A DNA stretch of 64,000 bases from Elysia crispata (lineage: Eukaryota > Mollusca > Gastropoda > Plakobranchidae): positions 204,501 through 268,500 of the forward strand of contig JAWDGP010003786.1 in the NCBI GenBank assembly GCA_033675545.1. The letters run 5' to 3'. Positions within the stretch are counted from its first letter, which is position 1. Every line of letters begins with the position of its first letter. The position numbers and the translations under genes are program-made. The notes beneath the pieces are model-generated. The model was not told the DNA's origin. It ran no database searches and saw nothing but the letters and a program-made list of their open reading frames with translations. This document shows positions 1 to 12,612 of the stretch, piece after piece.

Positions 1-785
1 TCTGGAAATTTAGAAACTTTATAGATAGACTAGTGCAAATAATATATCTATAATTCTAGAAGCCTCACTTCTTTTTTAGAAGATCTGACTAGACCCAGCT
101 CTGCTCTAGATCTAGAGGCTAGATAGTAAATTATGAAGCAAGGAATTGTTATCATACCAAGATTAGATAGCTCTAGATCTAGCATAATTGTGGATTTTGC
201 CCCAACATCTGCAACTATACAACTTATTGTAGTTACCTGTAATGTGATAAGGGTCCTCAAAGGGTGAAAATCTTCTCAGGAAACAATAGTATTAGGTGAT
301 TTGCAGGATCGTGTAGAACAAAATTGAATCAAGCGCTTTGGTACAATGGCTAACAAATGTAAACAGAATAGCTGGGGTTGTCCAGCCAAGGTGCATTGTT
401 GGATACGTTTTTAGAACTCTCCTTTATGATATATTTATTTCTGATGTACGCTGATGCCATTAAAGCATAGCTTCACATATATTTTGGGAGTTAAGAAATA
501 AACACCTTAGCATTTGAAAAATTATCAAGACATATGATAGCGTATTTAAAATGGGATCAACTGATCCCCCCAGATCAAGATGTACTTAAGGTAAAGGTTT
601 AGATGCTTTGCTGTCTGGCTGGCTGTTTTTGGTTTTACACATTTTCTCAGTTCAAGCTTGGGTTTCTTTCACCTGCCATTTTCATGCCAGTAGGTTACTC
701 TTTTAATTTAAATATGTCACGGGCGCTACAATATCCAAAAATTCCATGTCACACCTTGAGTTCTATTCTTTTTTTTTATCGCGCA
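1..785. other. No gene recognised
   Basis: AT-rich sequence. Short open frames here have no recognisable domain. Several TCTAGA/AGATCT-type palindromic motifs lie in the first 200 bases. Confidence 0.6.
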
Positions 786-945
786 AAATGTTAATGTAAT
801 ACAAGTTCTTTGTCTTACAAATATCAAACACATGTTCTTCAAAACTCGTGGTGCCTGAAGATTTTGGAAATTCACTTCTGCAGCTGCTGTAACAGAGAAT
901 AAACTCTGTTGGAAACTTGGCACATATAGTGTATCCTTCAAGGTA
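786..945 (-). pseudogene. Copia-type polyprotein scrap (GAG-pre-integrase-like)
   Basis: On the minus strand the frame reads LKDTLYVPSFQQSLFSVTAA. After a frameshift it continues EEHVFDICKTKNLYYIN, then a stop. A phrase of the type 'L.VP....LFSV.AA...' followed by '.LYY.N' is what I know from the GAG-pre-integrase segment just before the integrase of Copia-like LTR retrotransposons. Only about 50 residues remain, with at least one frameshift, and no integrase, reverse transcriptase or LTR is visible. It abuts the DUF7869-type fragment at about 945, so one element was probably broken by, or joined to, the other. The family call rests on a short motif. Confidence 0.45.
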
Positions 946-1567
946 AACTCTTCATGTCTTGATATCCCTCGTGCTGATCTTGCAGATCGACGACTGCGTC
1001 TCCTTTAAGAGCGTTGAAAACTGCGCTGGCACAGACAGACGAATCCTTTCGGAAAGCATCCCCAGTACAGGTATAGGAAGTTACATTTTCAGGTGTCAGT
1101 TTTCCATCTGGAGCAATTTCCACGAGTGCAAAATTGTAAACATAGAACTGACGACTGTAGTATACTTGTTGGTCAGCTACTCTTGGCAACACAAGGTTTT
1201 GCTGGTGAACGAATGAAAATGTTTTCAGTCCTGGCCGTTTCTCATTGATTAGTTCGTAGAACAGGTTTGCTCTTCTCTTTTGCACTTTGAGTTCAGCCAT
1301 CAGACGAGCCTTTGCTGTGAGGCCCTGTTCATTTTTTATTTGATACTTATGACTTTCACAAAAGCTACATGTGTCGGTTTTGATTGAGCCAAATCCAATC
1401 CTGAGATACTTTCTGACACATCGAAGAAAATATTTGAATGAAACGCCCTGTTCTTCTTCAGGGTGTTTCTGTAGAAACAGTTTTCTTAGGTTCTTGACGG
1501 ATTGCAGTTCAGCAGGCAAGTAAATTTTCTTTGCTTTTCCCCCTACCATAATGGCTCTCGCGACCTG
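946..1567 (-). pseudogene. DUF7869-type transposon protein, middle part
   Basis: The minus strand reads, after an AG acceptor near 1568, RESHYGRGKS, then a one-base frameshift in a purine run, then KKIYLPAELQSVKNL and about 190 further residues. Landmarks fit the DUF7869 group of invertebrate proteins: the RESHY...YLPA start, a Cys motif (TDTCSFCESHK), a basic helix, then FVHQQNLVLPRV followed by YYSRQFYVYNFAL. The frame ends near QDMKSLP, before the SD..C.GQN motif seen at 30.7 kb, so the C-terminal third is missing. The N-terminal half is also missing; a matching half lies at 12.8-13.8 kb but need not belong to this copy. One frameshift and both truncations make it a pseudogene. The family is recognised from memory of its motif order. 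Confidence 0.6.
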
Positions 1568-1624
1568 GCATAGATCTAATATAACTATTATAAGATTTTA
1601 TCTTCCCCACGCGGTCAGAAAATT

Positions 1625-3062
1625 TGGAAGATTTTCGATCTCCACCTCTCCGTTCGGCTCTCAGACACCCAGCTTTGAAAAGGTCGGCTGCAACTAGGTA
1701 CTCAAAACTAAAATTTCAAATTGTAGTTCGGCAAATTATTGCAATTTATCTTGAAAGATCTTTTGATTCTGAGAATTTTGATACCAAATTTAGCTCTATA
1801 TCTTATTTTTAACAAAAGTAGTGTAATTTGTAAATTTTTTTTAAAATGGTGTTTCTTGCGCATTTGCGAAAAAAAAACCCCATTTTTTGAGGGATCCTAA
1901 ATTAAAAACTTGAAACCATAGATCATTCTCTCTGCTTTAACACACTCTCAGTTATATAGGGAACAAACATAATTTTTTTCAGGTGGATTAAAAAAAAAAC
2001 TAAAATTACTTTATATTGACTCAAAATCGAAGAAAATTCACGTTTCACACTTTTCAAGGGTGACAAAAATGTGAATTTTTCAAATTTTTAAAAATTCATA
2101 GAAAATTAACTAATGGGTCCACAAACAAAGAAAGCACATCATTGTTTTCTTTATGACAAGCTCTACACATTTAGAACACTAGTATATCTTTTTCAAAACA
2201 TTTTATGATAAATAATACTTGTTAAAACAAAGCAAAATTAAATTAAAAAAAAAAAATACTCAACTTATATTAATTGGAAAACTCCCCTCAATATGTCCAA
2301 AATGAACCATTAGGGGTTAACTAACATTCTCTTTTGTCATATTAGACAGCGTGCAACACAGGTTGGACTATGTTCTAAAATTTCACTGTTGGAAAAAGCA
2401 CAAATAAATTTATGTAAACGGCCCATTATAACCATCGTAAAATGACAATCATACATGAGGATACAAAAGATAATAATTAGGAATAGGAGTTTATTAACAA
2501 TAACATACTGTTGAGATTACAAAAAGAATAATGAGGAATATGATTTTATTAACTTTCTCCTTAATCATTCCTGGCAAATTAGATTATGTTATATATTTCA
2601 ATACATATTTTGAGAATTAGGAAAAGCACAATTAAAAATTTATAAGCAGAAATGACACCACTATAAAAGTATAATAAAATGATGAACATGATATTGATAT
2701 GGTATATGAAGGCAAAATGATTAGGAATAGGAGAGTATTTACATTGTCGTTAGTCATTCATGACAATTTGGATAAGGTTATATATTTCAATTCGTTTCAA
2801 TGACTAATAAAAAAAAAATTATACGCTCCAAATTACAACCACCATAAAATGATGACCTTGGTATTGATGATTTAGTATTGAAGGTACAGACAGAATCATT
2901 ATAAGTTTATAAATATTCTCTTTCGTCAATACTGACAAAATGTAACACAATTTGGAATTCAATTATATTTTAATTTCAATACATTTTCATTACATTGCAG
3001 AGTTAAACACAAGTAAAATTAAAAAAAAAACAAAAAAACAAAAAAAAAACTGACAATTCAAA
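1625..3062. other. AT-rich stretch without recognisable gene
   Basis: Long A and T runs, no supported coding sequence. It follows, in minus-strand sense, the end of hAT-like copy A and may include that element's untranslated end. I could not find a terminal repeat. Confidence 0.5.
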
Positions 3063-3690
3063 TTAACTTGTCTTATGTCTTTTCGCTTGTGGAGATCTAG
3101 GAACTAAACAGTCTCTCAGTGAATCTTTCATAAAATTAAGAGTCCCAAACTTCATTTTCCTTCCACTGATATGTTTTTGATATCGAAATTCACTTTTGAA
3201 AACTTCAGTAATTTGTCGCAAACACCTCCCTTCTGTTAATAACCTTTCCTCCAGCTCGTCAACATCTTCCTGTCTAAGGCAAGGACCCCCATGCTTAAGA
3301 ACAGCTTCACTAATGTTAGATCTTCTGTCTATGTCATTAATTTCTTTCTCAATTTTTTTTTGCTGGTTCTCTAGAAACTTTTCACGAGTAGCATTTATCA
3401 CTTTCTCTTCTGCTTCTCTGCATTCCTGACGTAAAGAAGGAGCTTTGCTTCTTGCAATCTGAAACATTTTTTTTCTGTTGAGAAGGTGCCTTTCTCAACA
3501 TACAACATACAACATGGTTTTGTTTCTCTTCACACAGTGGACAGACGAGGGATTACGCTTAGAACAATTTCTGCGCTTAGAGAAGTCATAATCAATGTCA
3601 CTCTCCCCAATCAAGTTATTTCAAGGACAATGTCTCAATTGCTCTCTCACATTTTCAGACACATCACTAAAGTCACCACCAGTGAGAAAA
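3063..3690 (-). pseudogene. Second C-terminal module of hAT-like copy A
   Basis: The minus strand repeats the last part of copy A: DFLTGGDFSDVSENVREQL, then CP.NNLIGE, a damaged acidic 'DIDYDF' segment, KRRNCSK, and a charged coiled coil (AEEKVINATREKFLENQQKK onward) ending with GGPCLRQEDVDELEERLL and FRYQKHISGRK. Each landmark has a counterpart in the module at about 3690-4309 (GERAFGDLDF, KEGGVCNNRKHVDKI, LRYQKVVLGKK). In one frame, the upstream module runs straight into DFLTGG of this one, so it looks like an in-element duplication, although a second nested copy is possible. The GER.FG signature, the likely third catalytic region, is broken here. There is at least one frameshift between the GE motif and the coiled coil. 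Confidence 0.55.
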
Positions 3691-6459
3691 TCATTGTTGT
3701 CAACAAGATAAAGCTTTGACAATGTTGACGTAAGTTTTTCTTTCCTAACACCACCTTTTGATATCTGAGTTGCAGTTTTAAACTTTCAGCTGTGTCAATT
3801 TTGTCAACATGCTTCCTGTTGTTACACACACCACCCTCTTTCATTATCTTATCTATAATTTCCTGCTTATCCTTGGCGTCTTTCAATTCCTTTTCATGTT
3901 TTTTCCTTTCATTCTCTACAAGCTTTTCTTTGATCTTCAGTCTTACAATATCTTCCTGCTTCTTATACTTCTTTCTTAACTTTTGCCCGACTTTTCTTCC
4001 CTCTGCAAGTATTCTTTCCTGCTCAGCACCTGACTTATTGCTCAACCAGTCCATTGTTCTATTTCTTTTGAGCATGTGCTTGGCAGCTCTGTTGAAGAGT
4101 GAGCATTGCCGACGATGGCCCATGTCAAAATCCAGGTCGCCAAAAGCTCTCTCACCAATCAAAGTAGTTAATGGGCAATTCTCCAGTTGTCTGAACTGAC
4201 TACTGCTCAGTTTCTCTCCATAAGCACCGCCCTCCAGAAACTCCACCAGCTGTCTTGATGTCACTAGAAACATATTCTGCAAACTAACTTTCAAATCTTG
4301 AATCACCAAATCTTTCTTCTCGTTAGCATACTTCTTTTATGTTGTCTAGTCTCTCCTCCTCAACTTCCCAGAACTCATCGTCAAACACACCCTTGCAATT
4401 TTGATTCAATAATATACTTGGATCTTCAATCCACTGTGACATTCTGTCCCTTATCATCTTCACATACTTTGGAAATGCAGTGTATTTTGTGCTGCTGTTA
4501 ATAAGGCGCCAGTATGGTGCAGTAAAATGCATGTAGAGAATAGAAATGGCGCAAAGTATAGCTTGAATATTTTCATCCCTTGCATCAAGGAGAACACTTT
4601 TGAGTTTCTTGTTATCCCCTGGCGTCGCCTTGGATAAAAAATGTTCAATTTCATAACGCAAAATAAAAACTGCCTCAGAATTTTGAAAAATATTATTAAA
4701 TCTATTTCCTCTGTGACTGATAATTGACAGGAGGAAGCTGTTCTGATGAACCGAATGGCAGCACTTTCTTCAGCTTTCCAGTTTTTAAATAAAGAATCTC
4801 TATCTCTCCCTAAAGGCTGCTCCATGTTGCTTTCCACCTCCTTCACACCCTCCAGACAGTCCAAGAAGATAGTGTGCATTACAATATAAAAAAATTGTTT
4901 GTATTTCACCTCCGACAATTTCCCTTCTCATTACATCAAATTTTTCATTGAAACTCTTCATGACGGCTGCCCTGTCTGACATTGTCGTACAAACTTTTCT
5001 CAGCATAGATTTCAAAAGCTCTCCTCTTCTCCCACTAGCTCCGATAACTCCATCAATGCATTAGAAGTGACCTCTAATAGAGTCTGAGCGTACTCTGGTG
5101 CCACTTCAACAAATCCCAAGCTCAGTGTCCTCCCGTTATCAAGCGTGATCTGCTGACCAACAAACTTTTTCTTTTCTCTGCTAGTGCCATCAGAGTGTAG
5201 AGTAACGTTTTTATTTTCCAATAAAGCCTCAGCAACATGGATTTTCGCAACTGCATGTGCTTCCTCCACAATTTTGTTTGCTGTGGTCCAGTGAGGCAAA
5301 TCCAAAGTTTGATGAAACAGATTCTTGCTAACTATGTCAATTACCTGTGGACACTTAGAAGCGGATACACCTGCATCTCCCTCCAAAGACATGATTGTCT
5401 TTCGCATGTCATCAGAAAGCTGGTTGTATCGACCAGTACGAGTTCTGATGATTTGGCTTTCCTGTGCCAATATATCTTGCAGTTCTGCGATAAGACCATC
5501 TTTCTCTTCAAGCTCTTTCAAGAGTATCTGCTTCTTCTTATTAAGGCGAAAGCAATCCTTTTGCAGAGACAATTTGTCTTTTTTCAGGCTCTTTACAGTC
5601 TCACATTTTTTCTCCAACATTTTGATGGTATCATCCTTCTCATTGGATGAGTCTGTCAAAGAAGCAATTTTTTTGTATAGCTTGGACAGAGACACCGAAC
5701 TGAGTTCCTCTTTTACACTTTGTATTTCTTCATTCTTCTTCAGCAAGGAGTGCTCTAAGTCATTCACTCGTGCCTTCAAACGTTGATTTTCAGAGCAGCT
5801 CTCTCTAGATTTTGCTAGCAATAAGCTGCATTCCTGTTGAAGAATATCTGCCCTGTCCTGGACCACTCTTGTCTGTTCTTCGGCGTCAAAGATTTTCTGC
5901 TTCAGAGGACGTGCAACATCAGGTCTAGGGCCACATGTTTGTGTGTAAACAGAGGACCTGTCAGAATTCGATTGAAGTCGAACAATAACTGAAGCAGCTG
6001 ACGTTTTACAGGGCTTCCTACCTGTTGCGAACCCACAGTGAAGAAACTCATTTATTACTTCAAGTTGTAGGCGACTCTTGTTTTTTAAGAGTTTTTTGTG
6101 TTCTTTTTCAACTATACATGCCTCTTTGTTCGAGTAAGTCAGCGGTTTCGATGAAAGGGCAGTGAGAGTATCAAAAAAAGTTGAAGTGCTATAATTTTCT
6201 TTCCTGAAGAAATGTACCAAGTCTACAAACATTTCATTTGCTACTCTACACTTTTTGATTAAGCCTTGGTCTAAAAGCCTTGTTACTCCATGCTGATCAA
6301 GAGAGCTGGAGTTAAGAAGTCAAAATCAACTCTCTTCTCAGAGAATTCTTTGAGTTCTGTTTCTGATAAGGTTGAGGCCTTTTCAGCAACTTTATCCACT
6401 CGGCGGTTAAAGCGATCCGCTGGGTAATCGGAGTTAGGAAAAAGCCTTGTGAACTCAAC
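3690..6459 (-). pseudogene. hAT-like transposase family, copy A
   Basis: An exon starts after CATCAG at 6459 (VEFTRLFPNSDYPADRFNRR). A frameshift near 6310 is followed by the 5012-6232 frame. That frame holds a coiled coil of roughly 170 residues and then the block VTLHSDGTSR..K, GQQITLDNG, LSLGFVEVA. A frameshift near 5013 leads to MSDRAAVMKSFNEKF and FLYCNAHYLLGL. Further shifts near 4850 and 4680 lead to YWRLINSSTKY, then LVEFLEGGAYG, CPLTTLIGERAFGDLDF and a second coiled coil. I read this as an RNase-H-fold DDE protein: D in HSDGT, D in SDRA followed by C.AH, and E in GER.FG. The order and spacing resemble hAT transposases (D, D..C..H, long insert, ER.F), but I do not know this group by name. 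With four or more frameshifts it is dead. Confidence 0.55.
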
Positions 6460-7082
6460 CTGATGAGAGAATTGGGAGAAAAATATAGGTAAAACTAGAA
6501 TTTCAGCTTAACGAAATTTGCTCAGTACATATTGATAAAAAGACAAGGAAATAAGTTAATTGGAAAAAAAAATAACGATGCATATAATTACTGAAATCTG
6601 ACTGTAATCTAAAATATTTTGAATTTTACTACCATCACCCAAATAATTCTTATCGTGATTATCATGATGAAAAAAAAAAATTCCATCAAACACATGGAGC
6701 AAGCAGCCAGAGTCTTTAGAAAAAAAAAAGATATAGCATGACACAAATTAGAACAAAAGATTGAATATGCTGAATGTGAAATTATATTCTTTTGGTTTCA
6801 TTTCTAACTTTTTTTGGTTTGCTTTTGATATAGTAGAAAGTAGTGTTTAATTAACTGACATAAGTTCTTTACTGATTATTTATGTTTACGTATTCACCGC
6901 CAATTTCTTTGTTGCATGTTTATCTTTTATTGAGGATGCCCTTTATTTAAAATCTGTTACTTACACGGTACATGTCTCTAGCACAAGCAGACTCAAACTT
7001 TTTTAGTCTTCATCAGAGAAACTTTTCCTCTTAAAAAATATAAAGCCGCACCCATGGAGACATTGTTTAAAGAATAACTTAC

Positions 7083-7212
7083 CTCTGAGGCAGGACGGTG
7101 GCCTTCTATTTTAAGAAGGTAAATCTGGTATAAAAGCTGATTATTCATCGTCAGTGGTGGAAGCGCTGGTCTTCTGCCTTTCCCAGTAGTCAAGAGTGTG
7201 ATCCTCAGACAT
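7083..7212 (-). pseudogene. Possible first exon upstream of copy A
   Basis: On the minus strand an ATG at 7212 opens MSEDHTLDYWERQKTSAS. The frame reaches a consensus GTAAGT donor after 7083 but carries two in-frame stops. It lies 0.6 kb upstream of the first supported exon of copy A and has the same orientation. I recognise no domain, and the link to copy A is inference. Confidence 0.2.
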
Positions 7213-9530
7213 TGCAACTGCAAGTCATCTTGATCTAAATGGAGAGAAATGGCCTCTATGAATATTTATTTAAGTGTTTGCTGAAGCGTAAGCTGCGTTA
7301 GGTTCAATTTAACTCTAGAAACCGATTAAAAGTGAAAAACCATAGTACTGTCACACGTACAAAATAAATTTATCTGGTCCTGAGCAAGTATGAAGAATAT
7401 GAGCTTTCCTTTCTTTTATCACAATAGCTTAAATCTTGCCTTGACATTATAAGTATCCAACGACCAAGCCCGATGAATAGTTGATAGACATGTTGATCTT
7501 AAAGAAAGTAACTATATTGTGGTGTTGAACAGTAATACTAGATCTACTCATCTAGGTTGCATTACTTTACGTCGATCAAAATATAAAAAAAAAATATTCT
7601 AGAGTCTAATTCTAAACCTGGTCGTTGGATATTGAACTGAATGCGTTTTATTCATAGATCTAGCATAAAATGCTTTTGTTTTTTTGTTTTTTTTCTTTTT
7701 TTTTTTTTTAGGAATTCCGATTGGGTACGTTCATTTAGATTAACTAAAATATGAGACAGGATGTGTAATGCTGTATTTTTTTTCATCTTTTTTGGGTATT
7801 TATTTATTTTATTTTGAGGTCGTTCATTCATAGAAAATGTTTAGCCAAACAAATACCTTGCCCAATCTTTTTCTATGGTCCGATCAATTGAAACCTTTTG
7901 TATGGTACAGTACCCAATCGGAAGTCTTTTTTTTTAGTTACACACATGTATAAATCTAAGTTTAGAACTAGAATTAGATCTAGGTTAGATGTAAAACCAG
8001 TGGCATAAAACGATTCAGGTGGGAGATCTTTCTAGATCTAAAATCTAATAAATAGAACGCATTTAAATTTAGACTAGATCTAGATCCAAGCATAACTGAA
8101 GATTCTTGCTTCAGCTAAGTTTGTAAACAATCAATCTATTGAAGATTTCCGTTTTCAGAAATGACGTCATCAATCAAGGTTATGAAAAACAGTGCTGAAA
8201 GAGAGCGTATCGAAATCGACTTTGGGCTATAAATAGAAAAAAAATCTAACGCAAAACCTTGATCACAAAAATAACAAAATATAGGGATAGTCTAAAAATA
8301 ACTAGGTTGAAATGAAAACCGCATATTCATAACCACAAACAAATAGGACGTCATCTAGGTACATTAAATCAAAATATTACCTAAATTTTAATTTAAATAG
8401 AGAATGAAAACTCTTATCAAGTTTAACTTTGAAAACAGAAGAAAAACGTTCCCAAAGAAAAGCTACAACCCCTGGCCATTCTAATAGCACAGCCTTCGGA
8501 TCTGAAGGTGTATTTTGACCGCCATCTTGTATTTTTAATTAGGCTCAAAGAAACTTTGCGTACCTATGAATTAAGTCAATTTTCCACAGGAATAAGCCAA
8601 AGATAAAAACTTTGTTTAAATTTAAAGCAAATAAATTATCAATCAAAGTTTTAATGCAAAAATTTTAAATATTTAACTATTAACATTAAATAGGCACGTT
8701 TTAGAACATAATGGTGAAACCCGATTCGGCTCCATCCTTTTTTCTTCTTTTTTCATCTAGATCTATGATCAGGACCACTGTGTACGTGAACAAAAGTTAC
8801 CGAGATTATAATGCTTAAAAAAATACAATATTATGGCCTTATTTCAACTCACCGCTTCTTTGGAGCTTCATAATATCCAATGAAATCACTTTTTCAATAA
8901 TTCGTATTAAAATATAATGTATTGAGAGGCAAGGAATCGCGTGCGCACAGTGACTGGCGATGATCGGCACTAGAGATGGAAATTGCCGGAATTCGTTTTG
9001 GGGTTGTCAGACACGAAGGGACGGCGCTCCGGGCAAAATTGACCAATCGGGTTAAAATTCCAGAGTAAAAAAGTTCAAATGTTGACCTTTCTTATGATAT
9101 AAAACTCTTGAAGGAATCTCATTGGATTGTGGACGCATTTTCTGTTCTAAAAATAGAACGTTTTTAACTCGATGCTACACACACTCAAAATTAGGCTACA
9201 CATCTGGAACGCACACCATAGGAAAGCTTATTCATTGCAGATTCTTTTGGTCTTTGTTTCAAGACGATCGGTTGATTCTGCCACGAGCGCGAGGCATTTT
9301 AGTGAGGCCTGTCAATGACGCGTCGCCTGCGGATGGCCCGCTCAGGCTGTGTAACGCACATCGGGTGCCTCAAAAATGACGTTGATTGAACTACATGTAT
9401 TTATCTTTTTTTTTATTTAAATTTTAATACTTGAATATTAAAGGCGAATTAATAACAAAAACATTGATATAATATTTAATCAAGTTCTTTGACGTAGACT
9501 GCGAATAAAGAGGGGTTGAAAATAGCCGAT
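7213..9530. other. No gene recognised
   Basis: AT-rich, with T runs around 7680-7710 and dispersed TCTAGATC motifs between 7940 and 8090. No domain is visible in the short open frames. Confidence 0.5.
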
Positions 9531-10868
9531 TTACACACATTCAGCGATTTTTCGCCTCCTGGCTGGGCACTTTCTTATACCTTTGTTAGAAATAATGTTA
9601 ACATTACTCTCATTCAAAAATTCCGTAACAGCAGTCATTTCAGGGCAATGAAAATCAACCCCTTCATCGAAAACAGAGTAGAAAGAAGGGTCCATCAGAC
9701 CAGGTGGGTCCTCTGTCCATTTAAGAAAGCAAGAGTGCATTTTTTTTAACATAGAGGTAGAAATCTACTTCACTGAACTGTTCACTAATGTCCAATAAGG
9801 ACTTGTGACTTTAACATAAAAGACGACAACAGAACTCAAAAGGCAAAGAACGCTTTCATCAGCAATATCAAGAGACACACTTTTTAATTTCAAATTATTT
9901 TCAGACAGAATACCAGAGGAAAAAAAATTAAAAATTTCCTGATAATGGTGAATCAAAGCAGCACCCGCATGGAAGAAACAATTAAACATATTACCTTTAA
10001 AATTGGGAATTTTAGAATTTGGACAAAATGTAATCCAGTCAGAGTGACAACCGTTCTTTTGGTCCCCACAAGGCCCCAAAACATCACATGCTGTCCGGAT
10101 AACTCGAGTCGTAACAGTTTCGTTGTCCGCAAAAAAACGTGAGAATACATCACTCTTGTCTCTCCCAAGGGGCTCACCTGTGCTTTCAACTAACTCTTTC
10201 TCAAAAAACAGCCAGTGCTTTATCTAAAGCTCCACTTAGACCAAGAAGGAAGTGTGCATTACAATAGAGGAAATTAAGTTGCACATGAATACCAAGTTCA
10301 GACAGCAAATAATCTTGCATCTTCTTGTCAAAAGATTTCATGACTGAAGCTCTATCTGTCATAGTGCTAGTGATTTTAGACATTATTTCTTTAAGCAAAG
10401 CATCAGAAGACTGAGAAACTGAGATAGAAAGATCGAGTAAAGTATTTGAAGCCTCTTTTGCTACAGGCTCAAAAAACCAAGATAAAATACTTCTCCTGAG
10501 TCCAGAGACAACTGAGTTCCAACAATCTTTTTGTGATCTCTAGAAGTGTCATCAGAATTAAATGTACAATTAGAGGAGTTAAGGACAACTTCTGCAGTTT
10601 GCATCTGACTTAGAACTTGACCTTCACCAACCATGTTCAAAGCAGTCTGATCACGAGGTAGTTTTTTAGAAAAAGAATGATGGGAAATATTACGAGACAC
10701 AATGTCAATAACTTTTTTAACATTTTCAGCTTCTACACCTGCATTGCGTTGTAATTAAATAGCTGCTTTTCTGATATCTTGTGACTAAGCATTTTTGTTT
10801 CCCTCTTTTAAAGATATATCAAAGGTTTTTTGATTGTCACAAGAGTTGTCAAAGTTTTTTTCAACAGT
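9531..10868 (-). pseudogene. hAT-like transposase family, copy B
   Basis: The minus strand repeats the order of copy A: AGVEAENVKKVIDIVSRN, then CTFNSDDTSRDHKK, GTQLSLDSG and LGF; MTDRASVMKSFDKKM and FLYCNAHFLLGLSG; GPCGDQKNGC and FNCFFHAGAALIHH; NLKLKSVSLD; and PYWTLVNSSVK with FLKWTEDPPG. The frame shifts at about 10450, 10200, 10100 and 9760, with a few stops. The N-terminal coiled coil is absent because the sequence is cut exactly where the piggyBac terminal repeat begins at 10869. The C-terminal GER.FG module and coiled coil are missing beyond 9531. It is more decayed than copy D. Confidence 0.55.
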
Positions 10869-11245
10869 CCCAGGCAAGTGGGTGTATCACACCCATACTC
10901 TTTTATAGACATTTTAATAAAGAATAATAAACAGCTCACTGCTATAACACCAAATTTATTAATAATACTTTCAAATAGTAACTGGAACAGGTAATGTAGA
11001 TCAAATACACGAACAAATTAATTCCTTACAAGTAATTAATAGACTGTTCGTAGCAATATTATTGAAAAAAAACCTCGTTTTCCCTTTCCCTCGTATAGTC
11101 TTACAAGACCTCCTCTTTCCCCCTATCCATTTGCTCTTCCTGTCACTCTGCATCCTCCTTCCTTATTCCCATCATTTCCAAATACTTCTGACCCCAAACC
11201 CCAAAGGCCAACAATCTTTCCCTTTCCCTTCCCATTTCCTTACAG

Positions 11246-11248
<3 letters not shown>

Positions 11249-11338
<90 letters not shown>
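11249..11338. repeat. (CT)n microsatellite
   Basis: About 90 bases of uninterrupted CT dinucleotides inside piggyBac element 1, downstream of its transposase. Ser-Leu and Arg-Glu open frames here are artefacts of the repeat. Confidence 0.97.
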
Positions 11339-11341
<3 letters not shown>

Positions 11342-11534
11342 CAGGCGCACACATACATACATTTACTTGACTATTGTTTGAGCTCCTAATCCTTCAAACA
11401 CTAAGATGCAATACGACTGTGTAAAATGTGACTATTCCAGTCAACTATGAACAATTTTCGCAGAGGAACACGGCGTGATCTTGGCAAATGTGCAGTTTAC
11501 ATGTATTGCAGACAGTTTTTGGTTTCCGATCCTT

Positions 11535-12612
11535 TTATGCAGGGCAGCATGAGCATCGCTTTTGCTTCGTAGCTGGCCGGTCAGTTTTTGCAGCCTTTGC
11601 CGGGGGATGCTGAGGTGCAGGTTGTGGCTCTGGGCAAAGGGATTTCAAAACACAAGCGTTGTTTTGTCTGATGATCTCATGGTGTGATGGGAAGGTGGCG
11701 GCGCGTCGCTCGATCTGAGCCACCACAAGGGACCGTGCAACAGTCAAGTTGAATCTCTCTCTCTCTCTGTTGTCTTCATGGCTCAACGTATGAACCGGGA
11801 ATTCACACTTGAAAACAACCCTGGCAGCGATTGATCCAAGGTCAAGGATGTTGAAAAAGTACATCATCGGCCAGGCTTTGGACTTTCGTTTGGTGGTGAA
11901 TGCGTGTGTCATTTGATCCATAGCATCAACGCTGCCGTTTGTTTTGTTATAGGTTAGGACGATGTCCGGCTTGCCATTATCACCAACTTCAGCCTTGTTG
12001 TGCATGGTGCTTAGGAGAAGGACATTCTTTTGCCTCGTGCTTTGGAAGGACACGAGGATGGTTTCATGCCTGAAGAGAAATTTTGACTCTCCCAGTGGAA
12101 TGTGTTTTTTTTTCTTGGAAGGCTTTGGCAAGAAGCGCTTGTTCCTCTTGATAGTCCCCACCATTGTAAGTTTGTTTTTTGTGAAGGTTTCGGCCAGTTT
12201 CAGACCTGTGAAATAATTGTCACAGGTGATATTGCGACTACTTCCACAGAAATCTTGTGTAAGTGTCGTTACGTTTGCCGCTACCCCAAAGTTTCTTTCA
12301 GCGAGTTTTGCACTTGTTGTCTTTCCAAGGTAGGGAGTGCCTCGAAGTGGGTAGTTTGTTGAGGAGTCACATGCCTAAAAGATTTTAGGGCCATATTTGT
12401 CCGGCTTGCTAGGCATATATTGGATGAAGCTGCATCGCCCCCGGAATGGTACCAACTGCTCGTCAATGGTAACAATCTCCCCTGGAACATAATACTTTGT
12501 CAGATTGCTTTGGAACGAGTCCCATAGATTCCTTATTGGTGCAAGCAAATCTCTTCCGCGGCGAACAGTTCTTGTTGTTTTGTCATCAAATCTTAGATAA
12601 ATTAATTGGAAT
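11535..12612 (-). pseudogene. piggyBac transposase, C-terminal two thirds
   Basis: The frame opens at YLRFDDKTTRTVRRG and runs in one phase through LLAPIRNLWDSF, VTIDEQLVPFRGRCSF, YMPSKPDKYGPKIF, an in-frame TAG, then NITCDNYFTGLKLAE, MVGTIKRNKRFLPK, VLTYNKTNGSVDAMDQM and a Cys-containing tail. The three piggyBac acidic positions are visible: TIDEQ, CDNYF and SVDAMDQ. Only the TAG, at what is usually a Trp position, breaks this part. The N-terminal region is missing upstream of 12612, where AT-rich sequence and two terminal-repeat copies follow, so the element is internally deleted. The C-terminal Cys cluster is reduced to RCSCCPA. Confidence 0.8.

Noticed and set aside
5012..6232. Long coiled-coil frame that could be a host structural protein
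   Set aside because: It is followed on the same strand by DDE-like motifs shared with three other local copies, so it is part of a transposon family.
9122..9379. 85-codon plus-strand frame as a small gene
   Set aside because: No domain, no splice or neighbour support; chance length in this composition.
11062..11370. Open frames with Ser-Leu or Arg-Glu repeats
   Set aside because: They are translations of the (CT)n microsatellite.
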